This document shows positions 1 through 8,776 of a stretch of DNA of 64,000 bases, in pieces. Source of the DNA: Prosthecobacter sp. (GTDB lineage Bacteria > Verrucomicrobiota > Verrucomicrobiia > Verrucomicrobiales > Verrucomicrobiaceae). The translations under genes were made by a program, and so were the position numbers. Location of the stretch: positions 248,001 to 312,000 of the forward strand of contig NZ_JAXMIH010000005.1 in assembly GCF_034366625.1 (NCBI RefSeq). Reading direction: 5' to 3'. A model generated the notes under the pieces. The model saw only the letters and a program-made list of their open reading frames with translations. It was not told the DNA's origin and ran no database searches. Numbering within the stretch: the stretch's first letter is position 1; every line of letters begins with the position of its first letter.

Positions 1-3
1 ACC

Positions 4-741
4 ATGCGGCGTGATGCCTGGTGGGCTCAGCCGCTGCTCGTCTTCACAGGGTTGAGTGCGTTCATTGTTTACTCGACCTGGGCGGCCTTTCAGGGCGCGC
101 ACTATCATTCGGGGCCGTATCTCTCGCCGTTTTATTCGCCCGAACTTTTCGGCGACTCGCCGCACAGTTGGTTTGGGCCAAAGCCGGGCTGGTGGCCAGC
201 GTGGCTGCCGTTCTCGCCCGCGCTGCTGATTCTCTGGGCGCCGGCGGGATTCCGCATGACGTGCTACTACTATCGCGGGGCCTACTACAAGGCGTTCTGG
301 GCTGATCCCGTCGCCTGCACGGTGGGCGAGCCGCGCAAGAGCTACCTGGGCGAGAACTCCTTCCCGCTCATTATGCAGAACGTGCATCGTTACTTCATGT
401 ATCTCGCGCTGATCTTCCTCAGCCTGCTCGCGCATGATGTGTGGAAGGCGCTATGGTTCGCGGACGGGTTCGGCATCGGGGTGGGAACCATCGTTCTCTC
501 GGTGAATGTGGTGATGCTCTCCGGCTACTCATTTGGCTGCCATTCGCTGCGCCATCTCATCGGTGGGTTCCTCGATGAACCATCCAAAGCGCCGCTGTGC
601 GAGAAGGCCTGGCACTGCGTGGGCTGCTTTAACCGTCGCCACATGATGTGGGCGTGGATGAGCTTGTTTTCCGTGATGTTTTCCGACCTTTATGTCCGCC
701 TATGCTCGATGGGCATCTGGACGGACTGGCGATTGATCTGA
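4..741 (+). CDS. sdhC: Succinate dehydrogenase membrane anchor subunit
   Basis: The 245-residue protein has about five hydrophobic segments (roughly residues 8-28, 63-80, 130-150, 158-178 and 213-232) and histidines that could serve haem or quinone binding (NVHRY near 127; CHSLRH near 180). It lies 27 bases upstream of sdhA, in the place of the anchor subunit. By family knowledge it would fix the dehydrogenase in the inner membrane and pass electrons to quinone. The single five-helix anchor differs from the classical SdhC plus SdhD pair, and no separate sdhD is seen. The frame is open to the window edge, so the true start could lie further upstream. Identification rests mainly on topology and context. 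Confidence 0.75.
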   Translation: MRRDAWWAQPLLVFTGLSAFIVYSTWAAFQGAHYHSGPYLSPFYSPELFGDSPHSWFGPKPGWWPAWLPFSPALLILWAPAGFRMTCYYYRGAYYKAFWADPVACTVGEPRKSYLGENSFPLIMQNVHRYFMYLALIFLSLLAHDVWKALWFADGFGIGVGTIVLSVNVVMLSGYSFGCHSLRHLIGGFLDEPSKAPLCEKAWHCVGCFNRRHMMWAWMSLFSVMFSDLYVRLCSMGIWTDWRLI

Positions 742-768
742 AACTGCAACTCCATCCGACCCAACCAC

Positions 769-2595
769 ATGGCCGACTACCAGACCCACGAACACGACGT
801 GCTGATCATCGGTGCGGGAGGCGCGGGACTGCGTGCGGCCATCGAAGCATCGACGGCGGGCGTGAAGGTGGGCTTGATTTGCAAGTCGTTGCTCGGCAAG
901 GCGCACACGGTGATGGCCGAGGGCGGCATCGCGGCGGCGCTGGCGAATGTCGATGATCGCGACAACTGGCGGGTCCATTTTTCCGACACGATGCGCGGCG
1001 GGCAATACGTGAACAACTGGCGCATGGCGGAGATTCACGCGAAAGAGGCACCTGACCGCGTGCGCGAACTGGAGGCCTGGGGCGCGGTGTTTGATCGCAC
1101 GCCGGATGGCCGCATCCTTCAGCGCAATTTCGGCGGGCACAAGTATCCGCGCCTGGCGCATGTGGGTGATCGCACGGGGCTGGAGCTGATCCGTACCCTG
1201 CAAGACCACGGCATTCATCAGGGCATCGACGTTCACATGGAACACACGGTGGTGACGCTGCTCAAGGATGGAGAGCGCGTCGTCGGTGCGCTGGCGTATG
1301 AGAGGGAGCGGGGACGCTTCAAGGTGTTCAAGGCAAAGGCGGTGGTGCTTGCCACCGGCGGCCTGGGACGCGCCTACAAGATCACGAGCAACAGTTGGGA
1401 AGGCACCGGCGATGGCGTGGGACTGGGCTACGACGCGGGTGCGGAACTGATCGACATGGAGTTCGTGCAGTTCCATCCCACCGGCATGGTCTGGCCGCCG
1501 AGCGTGGTGGGCATTCTCGTCACCGAAGGCGTGCGCGGCGAGGGCGGTATCCTGACGAACAATCAAGGCAAGCGCTTCATGTTCGACTCGATCCCCGACA
1601 ACTACAAAGCGCAGACGGCCGACAACGCCGAGGAAGGCTGGCGCTACTGCCAGGGCGACAAGAATGCGCGCCGTCCGCCCGAGCTGCTCACGCGCGATCA
1701 TGTGGCGCGCTGCATCGTGCGCGAAATCAAAGAGGGCCGTGGCAGCCCGCACGGCGGCGTGTTTCTCGACATCGCATGGATCAAAGAAAAAATCGCGGAC
1801 TCTGCCGCGCACATTCAGCGCAAGTTGCCGAGCATGTATCACCAGTTCAAGCAACTGGCCGACATCGACATCACCCAGGAGCCGATGGAGGTCGGCCCCA
1901 CCACGCATTACGCCATGGGCGGTATTCGCGTGGATGCCGACACACAGATGTCCAACGTGCCCGGCCTGTTCGCCGCGGGCGAATGCGCCGCCGGCATCAA
2001 CGGCGCGAACCGTCTCGGCGGAAACTCGTTGTCCGACATCATCGTGTTCGGCAAACGGGCCGGTGAGTTCGCCGCAAAGTATGTGAAGGAGCACGGTGCC
2101 GGACAGGTGAACAACGATCAGATCGATGAAGCTGTGCGTCGCTCGCTGGAGCCGTTCGAGCGTGGTGCAACCAAGGGCGGCGGCGCTGAAGGGCCGTATC
2201 AAGTGCAGGCCGAGTTGCAGGAGATGATGCAGGACCTCGTCGGCATCGTGCGCACCGAGGACGAGATGCAGCGCGCGCTGGACGGGCTTGGCAAGTTGTG
2301 GGAACGGGCGCGCAAGGTCGCAGTTTATGGTCATCGCGAATACAACCCCGGCTGGCACACGGCGATTGATTTGCACAACCTCATGACCGTGTCCGAAGCC
2401 ATCACGCGCTCCGCCATCGAACGCAAGGAAAGCCGCGGCGCGCACTTCCGCGAGGACTACGAGAACAAGGACGCCGCTTTTGGCAAAGTGAACACGGTGG
2501 TCAGCAAAGCAGCAGACGGGACTATGCAGGTGCGCCGCGAGTCCATCCCTGAAATGCCAGAGCACCTCAAACAAGTCATCGAGGAAATGAAGTGA
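769..2595 (+). CDS. sdhA: Succinate dehydrogenase/fumarate reductase flavoprotein subunit
   Basis: The 608-residue protein has the N-terminal FAD dinucleotide-binding motif GAGGAG (residues 15-20) and the HTVMAEGG segment whose His46 is the expected covalent FAD attachment site. The active-site region contains HPTGM and TEGVRGEGG, and NGANRLGGNSL closes the FAD-binding fold. It oxidises succinate to fumarate on the cytoplasmic face of complex II. Length is normal for the family. Its stop overlaps the sdhB start (TGATG), so the two subunits are translationally coupled. The order anchor, flavoprotein, iron-sulfur protein matches bacteria with a non-classical complex II. Whether it runs mainly as oxidase or fumarate reductase cannot be read from sequence. 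Confidence 0.97.
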   Translation: MADYQTHEHDVLIIGAGGAGLRAAIEASTAGVKVGLICKSLLGKAHTVMAEGGIAAALANVDDRDNWRVHFSDTMRGGQYVNNWRMAEIHAKEAPDRVRELEAWGAVFDRTPDGRILQRNFGGHKYPRLAHVGDRTGLELIRTLQDHGIHQGIDVHMEHTVVTLLKDGERVVGALAYERERGRFKVFKAKAVVLATGGLGRAYKITSNSWEGTGDGVGLGYDAGAELIDMEFVQFHPTGMVWPPSVVGILVTEGVRGEGGILTNNQGKRFMFDSIPDNYKAQTADNAEEGWRYCQGDKNARRPPELLTRDHVARCIVREIKEGRGSPHGGVFLDIAWIKEKIADSAAHIQRKLPSMYHQFKQLADIDITQEPMEVGPTTHYAMGGIRVDADTQMSNVPGLFAAGECAAGINGANRLGGNSLSDIIVFGKRAGEFAAKYVKEHGAGQVNNDQIDEAVRRSLEPFERGATKGGGAEGPYQVQAELQEMMQDLVGIVRTEDEMQRALDGLGKLWERARKVAVYGHREYNPGWHTAIDLHNLMTVSEAITRSAIERKESRGAHFREDYENKDAAFGKVNTVVSKAADGTMQVRRESIPEMPEHLKQVIEEMK

Positions 2596-3362
2596 TGAAC
2601 ACAGCCACCTTCAGCATTTATCGCGGCGACTCGAACGGCGGGAAGTTCGAGGACTACACAACCGAGGTGTCGGAAGGCATGGTGGTGCTGGACGCCGTGC
2701 ACGGCATTCAGTCCGCGCAGGCCAATGACCTCGCCTGCCGCTGGAACTGCAAGGCCGGCAAGTGCGGCTCATGTTCCGCCGAGATCAACGGCATGCCCCG
2801 GCTCATGTGCATGACTCGCTTGAATTCGCTGCCGCTCGACAAGCCGGTCACGATTGAGCCGATCAAGGCATTTCCGCATGTGCGCGACCTCGTGACGGAT
2901 GTGTCGTGGAACTTCGCCGCCAAGATGAAGATCAAGAAGTTCAAGCCACGTCCGCCCGATGCGCCCGACGGCTCCTGGCGCATGGCGCAGGGCGACATTG
3001 ACCGCGTGCAGGAGTTCCGCAAATGCATCGAGTGCTTCCTCTGCCAGGATGTCTGCCACGTCCTGCGCGAGCACAACAAACATGAGGAATTCATCGGCCC
3101 GCGCCTGCTCGTTTACACCGCGGCGCTGGAGATGCACCCGCTCGACACCGAGGACCGTTTGCAGGACTTGAAGGACGCGTACGGCATCGGCTACTGCAAC
3201 ATCACCAAGTGCTGCACCAAGGTCTGCCCCGAGGACATCACCATCACCGACAACGCCATCATCCCGCTCAAGGAGCGCGTGGTGGATGAATTCTACGATC
3301 CATTGAAACGGGCGCTCAAGCTGTTGCGCCCCAAACCCAAACCGGAGAACGACCATGTTTGA
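2595..3362 (+). CDS. sdhB: Succinate dehydrogenase iron-sulfur subunit
   Basis: The 255-residue protein carries all three cluster motifs of complex II. A [2Fe-2S] ferredoxin domain has Cys48, Cys52, Cys57, Cys60 and Cys72. The C-terminal part has CIECFLCQDVC (144-154) and CNITKCCTKVCP (201-212) for the [4Fe-4S] and [3Fe-4S] centres. It relays electrons from the flavin to the membrane anchor. I chose the ATG at 2595 that overlaps the sdhA stop as TGATG; a GTG one codon upstream (2592) is also in frame. The 3' end overlaps the next gene by 8 bases, so the four genes are probably one transcript. Confidence 0.96.
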   Translation: MNTATFSIYRGDSNGGKFEDYTTEVSEGMVVLDAVHGIQSAQANDLACRWNCKAGKCGSCSAEINGMPRLMCMTRLNSLPLDKPVTIEPIKAFPHVRDLVTDVSWNFAAKMKIKKFKPRPPDAPDGSWRMAQGDIDRVQEFRKCIECFLCQDVCHVLREHNKHEEFIGPRLLVYTAALEMHPLDTEDRLQDLKDAYGIGYCNITKCCTKVCPEDITITDNAIIPLKERVVDEFYDPLKRALKLLRPKPKPENDHV

Positions 3363-3846
3363 CCTCAAACCTCTTTCCAAAGAAGCCATCCCCGCAGCAC
3401 TCGAAAAAGCCCTGCGCTACCGCCTGCTCAACGAGCCCGGTGAAGCCGAAAGCATCTGCCACGACGTGCTGCAGATCGACTCCGACAACCAGCAGGCGCT
3501 CACAACGCTGCTGCTGGCCCTCACCGACCGTTTCGGCAAAGGCTATGGCGTGGGAGCCGTGCAGCCCAAGGATGTCCTGCCGCGTCTGCGCAATCCCTAT
3601 GAACAGGCCTACTATGCCGGTATCATCGCCGAGCGCCGCGCCAAGGCGCTGCTGCATCGCGGTGGCTCCGGGCCGGAAGCCTATGGTTTCCTGCGTGAAG
3701 CCATGAACAGTTATGAAAAAGCGGAAGCCATTCGCCCGCCGGGCAATGACGACGCGATCCTCCATTGGAATGCCTGTGCCCGCATCATCATGAGCAACAA
3801 CCTCGCGCCGCGCGAAGAGGAAACCACGGGTTTGCAGTCGGAGTAG
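3355..3846 (+). CDS. Small TPR-like protein downstream of sdhB
   Basis: This 163-residue soluble protein starts inside the last codons of sdhB. It is rich in helix-forming segments, and stretches such as EKALRYRLLNEPGEAESICHD and YEKAEAIRPPGNDD look like tetratricopeptide half-repeats. There is no signal peptide or membrane segment. The tight coupling to sdhABC suggests an accessory, perhaps assembly, role for complex II, but this is inference from position only. Its stop codon is followed in the same frame by another open stretch to 4056. Confidence 0.7.
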   Translation: MFDLKPLSKEAIPAALEKALRYRLLNEPGEAESICHDVLQIDSDNQQALTTLLLALTDRFGKGYGVGAVQPKDVLPRLRNPYEQAYYAGIIAERRAKALLHRGGSGPEAYGFLREAMNSYEKAEAIRPPGNDDAILHWNACARIIMSNNLAPREEETTGLQSE

Positions 3847-3900
3847 CCGGGGGAGTCTCTGTCATGCGCCGGGCCTGGGTTCTTCGAGTTTGTGGTGCCT

Positions 3901-4056
3901 ATGGACAACCTCAGCCCGGCGGATATGGCGTTCTTGAAACGACCAAACGCCTCCTGCACTTGGTGGCGTAGCGTCGGCGCGAAGCCCATGCCAATCGACA
4001 TTCCCACCGAAGCCAGGCGCTATCCCGATCTATGGGGCCCGCTGACCCTGGAGTAG
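3901..4056 (+). CDS. Possible short ORF or gene remnant after the TPR-like gene
   Basis: Following the TAG at 3844-3846 the same frame stays open to a TAG at 4054-4056. From the ATG at 3901 it encodes 51 residues, with protein-like composition (begins MDNLSPADMAFL and ends RRYPDLWGPLTLE). I do not recognise the family. It could be a small gene, or the 3' remnant of a larger gene whose 5' part is lost. The rest of the 283-base gap between 3847 and 4129 shows nothing else I can support. Confidence 0.25.
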   Translation: MDNLSPADMAFLKRPNASCTWWRSVGAKPMPIDIPTEARRYPDLWGPLTLE

Positions 4057-4129
4057 TTGTTGGAGAGGTTGAAGAGAGAGAACCCGTACCAATTTCTAGT
4101 CCCTATCTCCGAGCTCCACCTGTCTCCTC

Positions 4130-5476
4130 ATGAGAACTCTGTGCCTGTTTTTCCTCGTCACCACTGCCTTCGCGCAGTCAACTGAACTCGGTGGCGTGAA
4201 GATATTGCTGAATGGTCATCAAGGTCCTGCTGTCATCCAGGCGGAACGGCTGGAGAAGTTCAAGCTGCGTGTAGATGTGGACCCGAAGGGAGAGACGAAG
4301 CCATTGGCGGTTCGTGTCGAGCTACCCAATGCTGGCCCGAATGCCTGGCCCGCCACCGATGTGGAGGTGCGTGATGCGGGCGGCCATGCGCTGCTCGTTC
4401 AGCGCACGGGCATTGAGTGGTTCAAGATACTCGTCCCTCTGCCTGTGGGAGTGACGACTTGCTTCGTGCAGGCCGTGGAGCCGCCTGGAGGTTGGTCGAA
4501 GCCAACATCCGACAAAGATCGTGCGATCCAGGATAACGTCAGCGGCGTGAGCCTGCGCATTGCGAAATGGCACAACGGTCGATCCGCCGCACTGAGCATC
4601 CGCTTTGATGACTCGCATCCCACGCAGCTCACTAAAGCGGTGCCAATCCTGCGCGAGCATGGCTTTCGCGGCACCTTCATGATCAATCCAGGCGTATCTG
4701 AGCAAGGCAGCGGCCGCGTTTCCGATTTCGAGCAGCATCGCGCCGAATGGGAGGCGCTGGCGAAGCAGGGCGATCACGAATTCGCCAATCACTCCGCGCA
4801 TCATCGTGGCGGCTTTGGCGATGAAGACATGGAGGCGGAGATCGGCGAGGCCGCGCAGGCGATTTGGAAACTGACGTCTGGCAAGAGCCGGCTCACGGCC
4901 TTGAACCTCGGCGGCGGCACGCGCTGGGACACCACGCGCACACTGCGCTACTACCTGGTCAGGTATCATCACTTCGACGCCTCCGAAAACAGTACCGGCA
5001 TGGACGACAGCTATGGCAATCGAGTTGAAAACTTTCGCCGCATCCTCGACCAGCACATCCAGCGCGGCCTCTGGTGCCGCATTCATTACCACTATATCGG
5101 CGACGGGCTCAGCAGCACCGAGGCGAACTTCCGCGCGGGCCTCGACATCGCTAAACAACACGCCTCCGATCTGTGGATCGCCGGCATGGCCGACATCTAC
5201 AAGTATCAAACCGCGCGCAATGCCGCGAAGCTCACGCTCCTCAAATCTGACGCGCAGCATCTCAGCTTCCAAATCACCTGCACGACTGATCCCGCGCTCT
5301 ACGATCAGCCGTTGACGATCGAAGTGGCTACGCCGCCGACATGGGATCGGCAAAAGGTGGTCGTCAAGGACGCGCAGGGTGCCGTCATCACCGCAAGGCT
5401 TGGCAAAGTGGATGGAGCCGATGTCTTGCGCTTCGATGTGTCGCCACACGAGGGCTCATTCGTGATCAATGAGTAG
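4130..5476 (+). CDS. Secreted polysaccharide deacetylase-like protein
   Basis: The 448-residue protein starts with a short Sec signal peptide (MRTLCLFFLVTTAFA). Residues about 25-140 form a beta-rich N-terminal domain. A NodB-type deacetylase domain follows: SIRFDDS (156-162) supplies the aspartates and NHSAHH (220-225) the metal-binding histidines. A C-terminal beta domain runs from about 365. By family knowledge such enzymes remove N- or O-acetyl groups from polysaccharides in a metal-dependent way. It stands alone between the TPR-like gene and the convergent gamma-glutamyltransferase gene. Its TAG stop lies inside the left end of the palindromic repeat at 5473-5571. Confidence 0.85.
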   Translation: MRTLCLFFLVTTAFAQSTELGGVKILLNGHQGPAVIQAERLEKFKLRVDVDPKGETKPLAVRVELPNAGPNAWPATDVEVRDAGGHALLVQRTGIEWFKILVPLPVGVTTCFVQAVEPPGGWSKPTSDKDRAIQDNVSGVSLRIAKWHNGRSAALSIRFDDSHPTQLTKAVPILREHGFRGTFMINPGVSEQGSGRVSDFEQHRAEWEALAKQGDHEFANHSAHHRGGFGDEDMEAEIGEAAQAIWKLTSGKSRLTALNLGGGTRWDTTRTLRYYLVRYHHFDASENSTGMDDSYGNRVENFRRILDQHIQRGLWCRIHYHYIGDGLSSTEANFRAGLDIAKQHASDLWIAGMADIYKYQTARNAAKLTLLKSDAQHLSFQITCTTDPALYDQPLTIEVATPPTWDRQKVVVKDAQGAVITARLGKVDGADVLRFDVSPHEGSFVINE

Positions 5477-5571
5477 TGCGGGCTTTCTAGCCTGCCTTCC
5501 GAGCGCCCGACGCGCCGATCTCAAATCGGCCACCGCCGCCTCGCGGACACTGGCTAGAAAGCCTATGCTAC
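5473..5571. repeat. Palindromic repeat, family A, copy 1
   Basis: An imperfect inverted repeat of about 23-base arms encloses about 53 bases. The shared core is GGCTTTCTAGCC in the left arm and its complement in the right arm, with GTAG at the left end and CTAC at the right end. The element fills the gap between two convergent genes: its GTAG supplies the TAG stop of the deacetylase gene, and the right arm ends 7 bases before the stop of the gamma-glutamyltransferase gene. Related copies occur at 18566-18620 and 56203-56292. Confidence 0.75.
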
Positions 5572-5578
5572 ACGAGTC

Positions 5579-7201
5579 TCACGGCATCCCGGCGACCCAC
5601 TTGCCATTTTCATGCGCCACACCGCTCAGCGTCGCGCTACCGCCGGTTTTGACTTGGTAGCCGAGTTTCGCCAGCGCTCCGGTTTCAGTCGCAGGCCATG
5701 CTTTCTGAAATTCGAGAGCCTTCGTGCCCTCCGTATGAAGGCGCGGTGCTGCAAGCGCGGCGGTGAATGATTTCTTCTCGATGATGTATTGCGTGAGGAA
5801 CTCCAGTATCGCGTTCGGAATCTTCCGACCGCCGCGTCCTCCGATAGCGACGACGGGGCGGCCGTTTTGCGTGATGACACACGGCACCATGTTGTGCAGT
5901 GGCCGTTTACCGGGGCCGGGAGCGTTCGGATGATCGGGACGCGGATCGAAGCGCGACATGCCGTGGCCGAGCGTGAGGCCCAAACCCTCGACCGTGACCT
6001 GCGCACCGAAGCCGTTGCCATGCGTGAGCGTCAGCGCGGCGATGTTGCCGTGCTTGTCGCAGGCGCTGAAGTTCAGCGTGCCCCCTTGAGTCTTTGTGTC
6101 GATCCCATGATCGATGATGCGACCTGCTTTGACCTCAGTGAGGATTTTTTCGGCGCATTCGGCAGCGTAGTCATCCGAAAGCAGTTTCTCTTGCGGGACC
6201 GAAACGAACTCAGGATCACCCAGCAGCGTGAGCCGGTCCCGCCACGCGAGCCGCATCGCCTCAATGCGCGCGTGCGTGCGCTGCAAGCCGATGGGCATCT
6301 CATCCCACTTCATCGCTTTCAAGATCGCGAGCATTTGCAGCACCGTGAAGCCCCCGCTGGTCAGCGGCGCGGTGTGGATCGTGTGCTCGTCCCAGTTCAT
6401 CTTCAATGGCTCAACAACACGCGCGTGATAAGCCGCCATGTCCTTCGCGGTCACGAGTCCGCCGTTCTTCGCAAATGCATCCGCGATGTGCTGCGCGATG
6501 TCACCACGATAAAACGGCTCGATGGAGTTCGCCTGCGCGAGCGTCGTGAGCACTTCGGCGAGTTCCGGGTTCTTCCATACCGCGCCCGCCGTTGGAGCGC
6601 TGCCGCCGGGCAGGTAGAGCTTCGCCGAGCCGGGATCTTTTTTGAAAGCCGCCGCTGTTCTCGCAAAATTCGCCGCCAGCGAAGCAGGCAACGCAAAACC
6701 ATCGCGTGTCAGCTTGACCGCAGGCTGCAACACCTCGCTGAACGGCATCGTGCCAAACTGATCGAGCGCGAGCTTCAGCCCCGCGATGACTCCAGGCACG
6801 CCGGTCGCGAGCCAGCCGTGATCATTCTTGCTGCCAGGCACGCGACCCTTCGCATCCGGCTTGAAAATGCCCGCTGTGAAGGCCGCCGGAGCCGTTGAGT
6901 TCGCGTCAATCGCCGCGATGCGCTTCCCGCCATCCATCGCGAAGACGCCATGCGCCCCATAGCCGCCGATCCCCGTCTGATGCGGCTGCGTCACCGCCCC
7001 GGCAAGCGCTGTGGCGACGAGCGCATCCACTGCATTGCCGCCTTGCGCCAAGATCATCGCGCCAATGCCTTCGACGACCGGTTCGCCGATGACGTAGCCG
7101 AGTTCACTCACGGGGCGCAGGTCCGCCCGAACCCACGGCGCAACAAACGACGCACCGGTACTGACGAGAAAACGACGACGGGTGATGGCGGATGGTTTCA
7201 T
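5579..7201 (-). CDS. Gamma-glutamyltransferase family protein, Tat-exported
   Basis: The ATG at 7201 gives 540 residues and a clear Tat signal (TRRRFLVSTG). The rest matches gamma-glutamyltranspeptidases: N-terminal GGNAVDALVAT (54-64), GIGGYG (77-82) and PLTSGGFTVLQM (279-290). The autoprocessing site is at about 374-379 as GTLNFS, where Thr375 would be the N-terminal nucleophile of the small subunit; classical members have TTHFS/TTHLS here. The proenzyme normally cleaves itself and transfers or hydrolyses gamma-glutamyl groups in the periplasm. An upstream in-frame ATG at 7270 exists but would bury the Tat signal. It is divergent from the ceramidase-like gene, with 69 bases between starts. 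Confidence 0.9.
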   Translation of the reverse strand: MKPSAITRRRFLVSTGASFVAPWVRADLRPVSELGYVIGEPVVEGIGAMILAQGGNAVDALVATALAGAVTQPHQTGIGGYGAHGVFAMDGGKRIAAIDANSTAPAAFTAGIFKPDAKGRVPGSKNDHGWLATGVPGVIAGLKLALDQFGTMPFSEVLQPAVKLTRDGFALPASLAANFARTAAAFKKDPGSAKLYLPGGSAPTAGAVWKNPELAEVLTTLAQANSIEPFYRGDIAQHIADAFAKNGGLVTAKDMAAYHARVVEPLKMNWDEHTIHTAPLTSGGFTVLQMLAILKAMKWDEMPIGLQRTHARIEAMRLAWRDRLTLLGDPEFVSVPQEKLLSDDYAAECAEKILTEVKAGRIIDHGIDTKTQGGTLNFSACDKHGNIAALTLTHGNGFGAQVTVEGLGLTLGHGMSRFDPRPDHPNAPGPGKRPLHNMVPCVITQNGRPVVAIGGRGGRKIPNAILEFLTQYIIEKKSFTAALAAPRLHTEGTKALEFQKAWPATETGALAKLGYQVKTGGSATLSGVAHENGKWVAGMP

Positions 7202-7270
7202 GGTGCTGGCAGATAGAACGTTTGGAGAAAGCCTGCTTCGCAACGTTTTGTCTCCAATAACCACTCTCAC

Positions 7271-8776
7271 ATGTCTCTGATCCGCTCCCTCCTCGCCGGC
7301 TCCTGCGCGCTTCTGTTCACCGCGTCAACCCTTCACGCCGAACTCCGCGCTGGTGTGGCGAGGATCGACATCACGGATCGGACGGGACCGGTGAACGATC
7401 CGTGTTTCGCCAAGGCGCTCGTGTTGAAGAGCGGAGAAACGACCGCGGTGCTCATCACCGTAGATGCGGTGGCAATTGGGGAGATCGGACGGATTGGTAA
7501 TGGCTTCCTGGCAACGGTGCGTGGGCAGTTGGAGAAAGAGGCAGGCATTTCGCCATCGAGCGTGGTCATCAATGCGAGTCATTGCCATGGCATCATCCGC
7601 GCAGACACCGCTCAGCTTGTCGTGCAGGTAGTGAAAGAAGCGGCGAAGAAGCTCTTGCCAGTCAAAGTCGGCTCCGGCAGCAGTTTGGAGAACCGCATCA
7701 GTGAAAATCGTCGAATCAAGATGAAGGACGGCAGCGAAGTGGACATGCGGCGGGCTTACTCGATGCCCCGCGATGAAGATGTGGCAGGCGTGGGACCGAT
7801 TGATCCGCAGATCGGCCTGCTGCGGCTGGATCGTGAAGACGGATCGGTGCTGGCAGTGATTTACAACTTTGCGTGTCATCCGATCATGAATCCGCCGCAC
7901 AAAGGCAGCTCGGCGGACTTTCCCGGTTATGCCTCGAAGACCATTGAAGAGGCACTCGGCGGCGGAGCGATGGCGTTTTTCATTCAAGGCTGCGGTGGTG
8001 ACATCAACCCGGTGCGCTACAAAGAAGTCAACAACCCTGCCAGTGCGGAACCGCTGGGAACGATGCTCGGTGCCAGCGTTCTGGCCACCGCACGTCAGAT
8101 CAAGACCGCCGACGATTCCACGCTCAAAGTGAGCAATGCGACGATTTCGCTGCCACGAGCCGCCGATTACGAAAAGCGCATCGCCACCATCGAAACCGAA
8201 CAAAAAAAACTCCTCGCGGCGCTCAAGCCAACCAACATCAATTTCAAATCCTTCCTGCCGCTGCTCATCCAGCACAAGCTCTGGCCTGATTTTCCCTCGC
8301 ACCATTCGCAAAGCTACCTGCACGACCAATCGCTCGAGCGGAAGGCCATTTCGCAGCTCGACGCCGACAATCGCGCGAGCGTCGAAGCGTATCTGCAAAA
8401 TCTCACGGTGATGGAACAGCTCACGCGGCTGAACACGAACCTCGCCCTACTCAAAAGGCATCTCGCCGAAACCAAGGCCGCCGCCAAGCCCACGCTCGAT
8501 GTCGAAATCTGCGGCCTGCGCATTGGCGACTTCAAACTCGTGACCTTTCCCGGTGAACTCACCGTCCAGATCGGACTCAACATCAAGAAGGCCGCGCAAG
8601 ACGCGAACGCCTTCGTCGCCGGTTACACGAACGGCTACATCTACTACACACCGACCGTTGAGCAGCGCACGAACACCGGCTACGCTCAGGAGGATTGTGA
8701 CACACTCGTGGCACCGGAGTGGCAGAAGATCTTCGAGACCAAGGCGCTGGAGGTGTTGCAGAATCTCGCCCGATGA
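7271..8776 (+). CDS. Neutral/alkaline ceramidase-like secreted hydrolase
   Basis: The 501-residue protein has a Sec signal peptide (residues 1-23, ending LHA). The mature part starts ELRAGVARIDITD, typical of the neutral/alkaline non-lysosomal ceramidase N-terminal domain. Zinc-binding motifs are visible as NASHCHG (101-107) and NFACHP (near 202), and QGCGGDINP (near 240) corresponds to the catalytic segment. Known members split N-acyl-sphingosine, but many Verrucomicrobiota and Planctomycetota paralogues are uncharacterised, so the substrate is open. The stop overlaps the start of the next gene by 4 bases (ATGA), which suggests a shared transcript with the DUF6797 gene. Confidence 0.85.
   Translation: MSLIRSLLAGSCALLFTASTLHAELRAGVARIDITDRTGPVNDPCFAKALVLKSGETTAVLITVDAVAIGEIGRIGNGFLATVRGQLEKEAGISPSSVVINASHCHGIIRADTAQLVVQVVKEAAKKLLPVKVGSGSSLENRISENRRIKMKDGSEVDMRRAYSMPRDEDVAGVGPIDPQIGLLRLDREDGSVLAVIYNFACHPIMNPPHKGSSADFPGYASKTIEEALGGGAMAFFIQGCGGDINPVRYKEVNNPASAEPLGTMLGASVLATARQIKTADDSTLKVSNATISLPRAADYEKRIATIETEQKKLLAALKPTNINFKSFLPLLIQHKLWPDFPSHHSQSYLHDQSLERKAISQLDADNRASVEAYLQNLTVMEQLTRLNTNLALLKRHLAETKAAAKPTLDVEICGLRIGDFKLVTFPGELTVQIGLNIKKAAQDANAFVAGYTNGYIYYTPTVEQRTNTGYAQEDCDTLVAPEWQKIFETKALEVLQNLAR

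Noticed and set aside
700..2574. Long minus-strand open frame of 624 codons opposite sdhA
   Set aside because: It is a shadow of sdhA in high-GC DNA: no recognisable domain, low-complexity His/Arg/Ala composition, and sdhA is certain.
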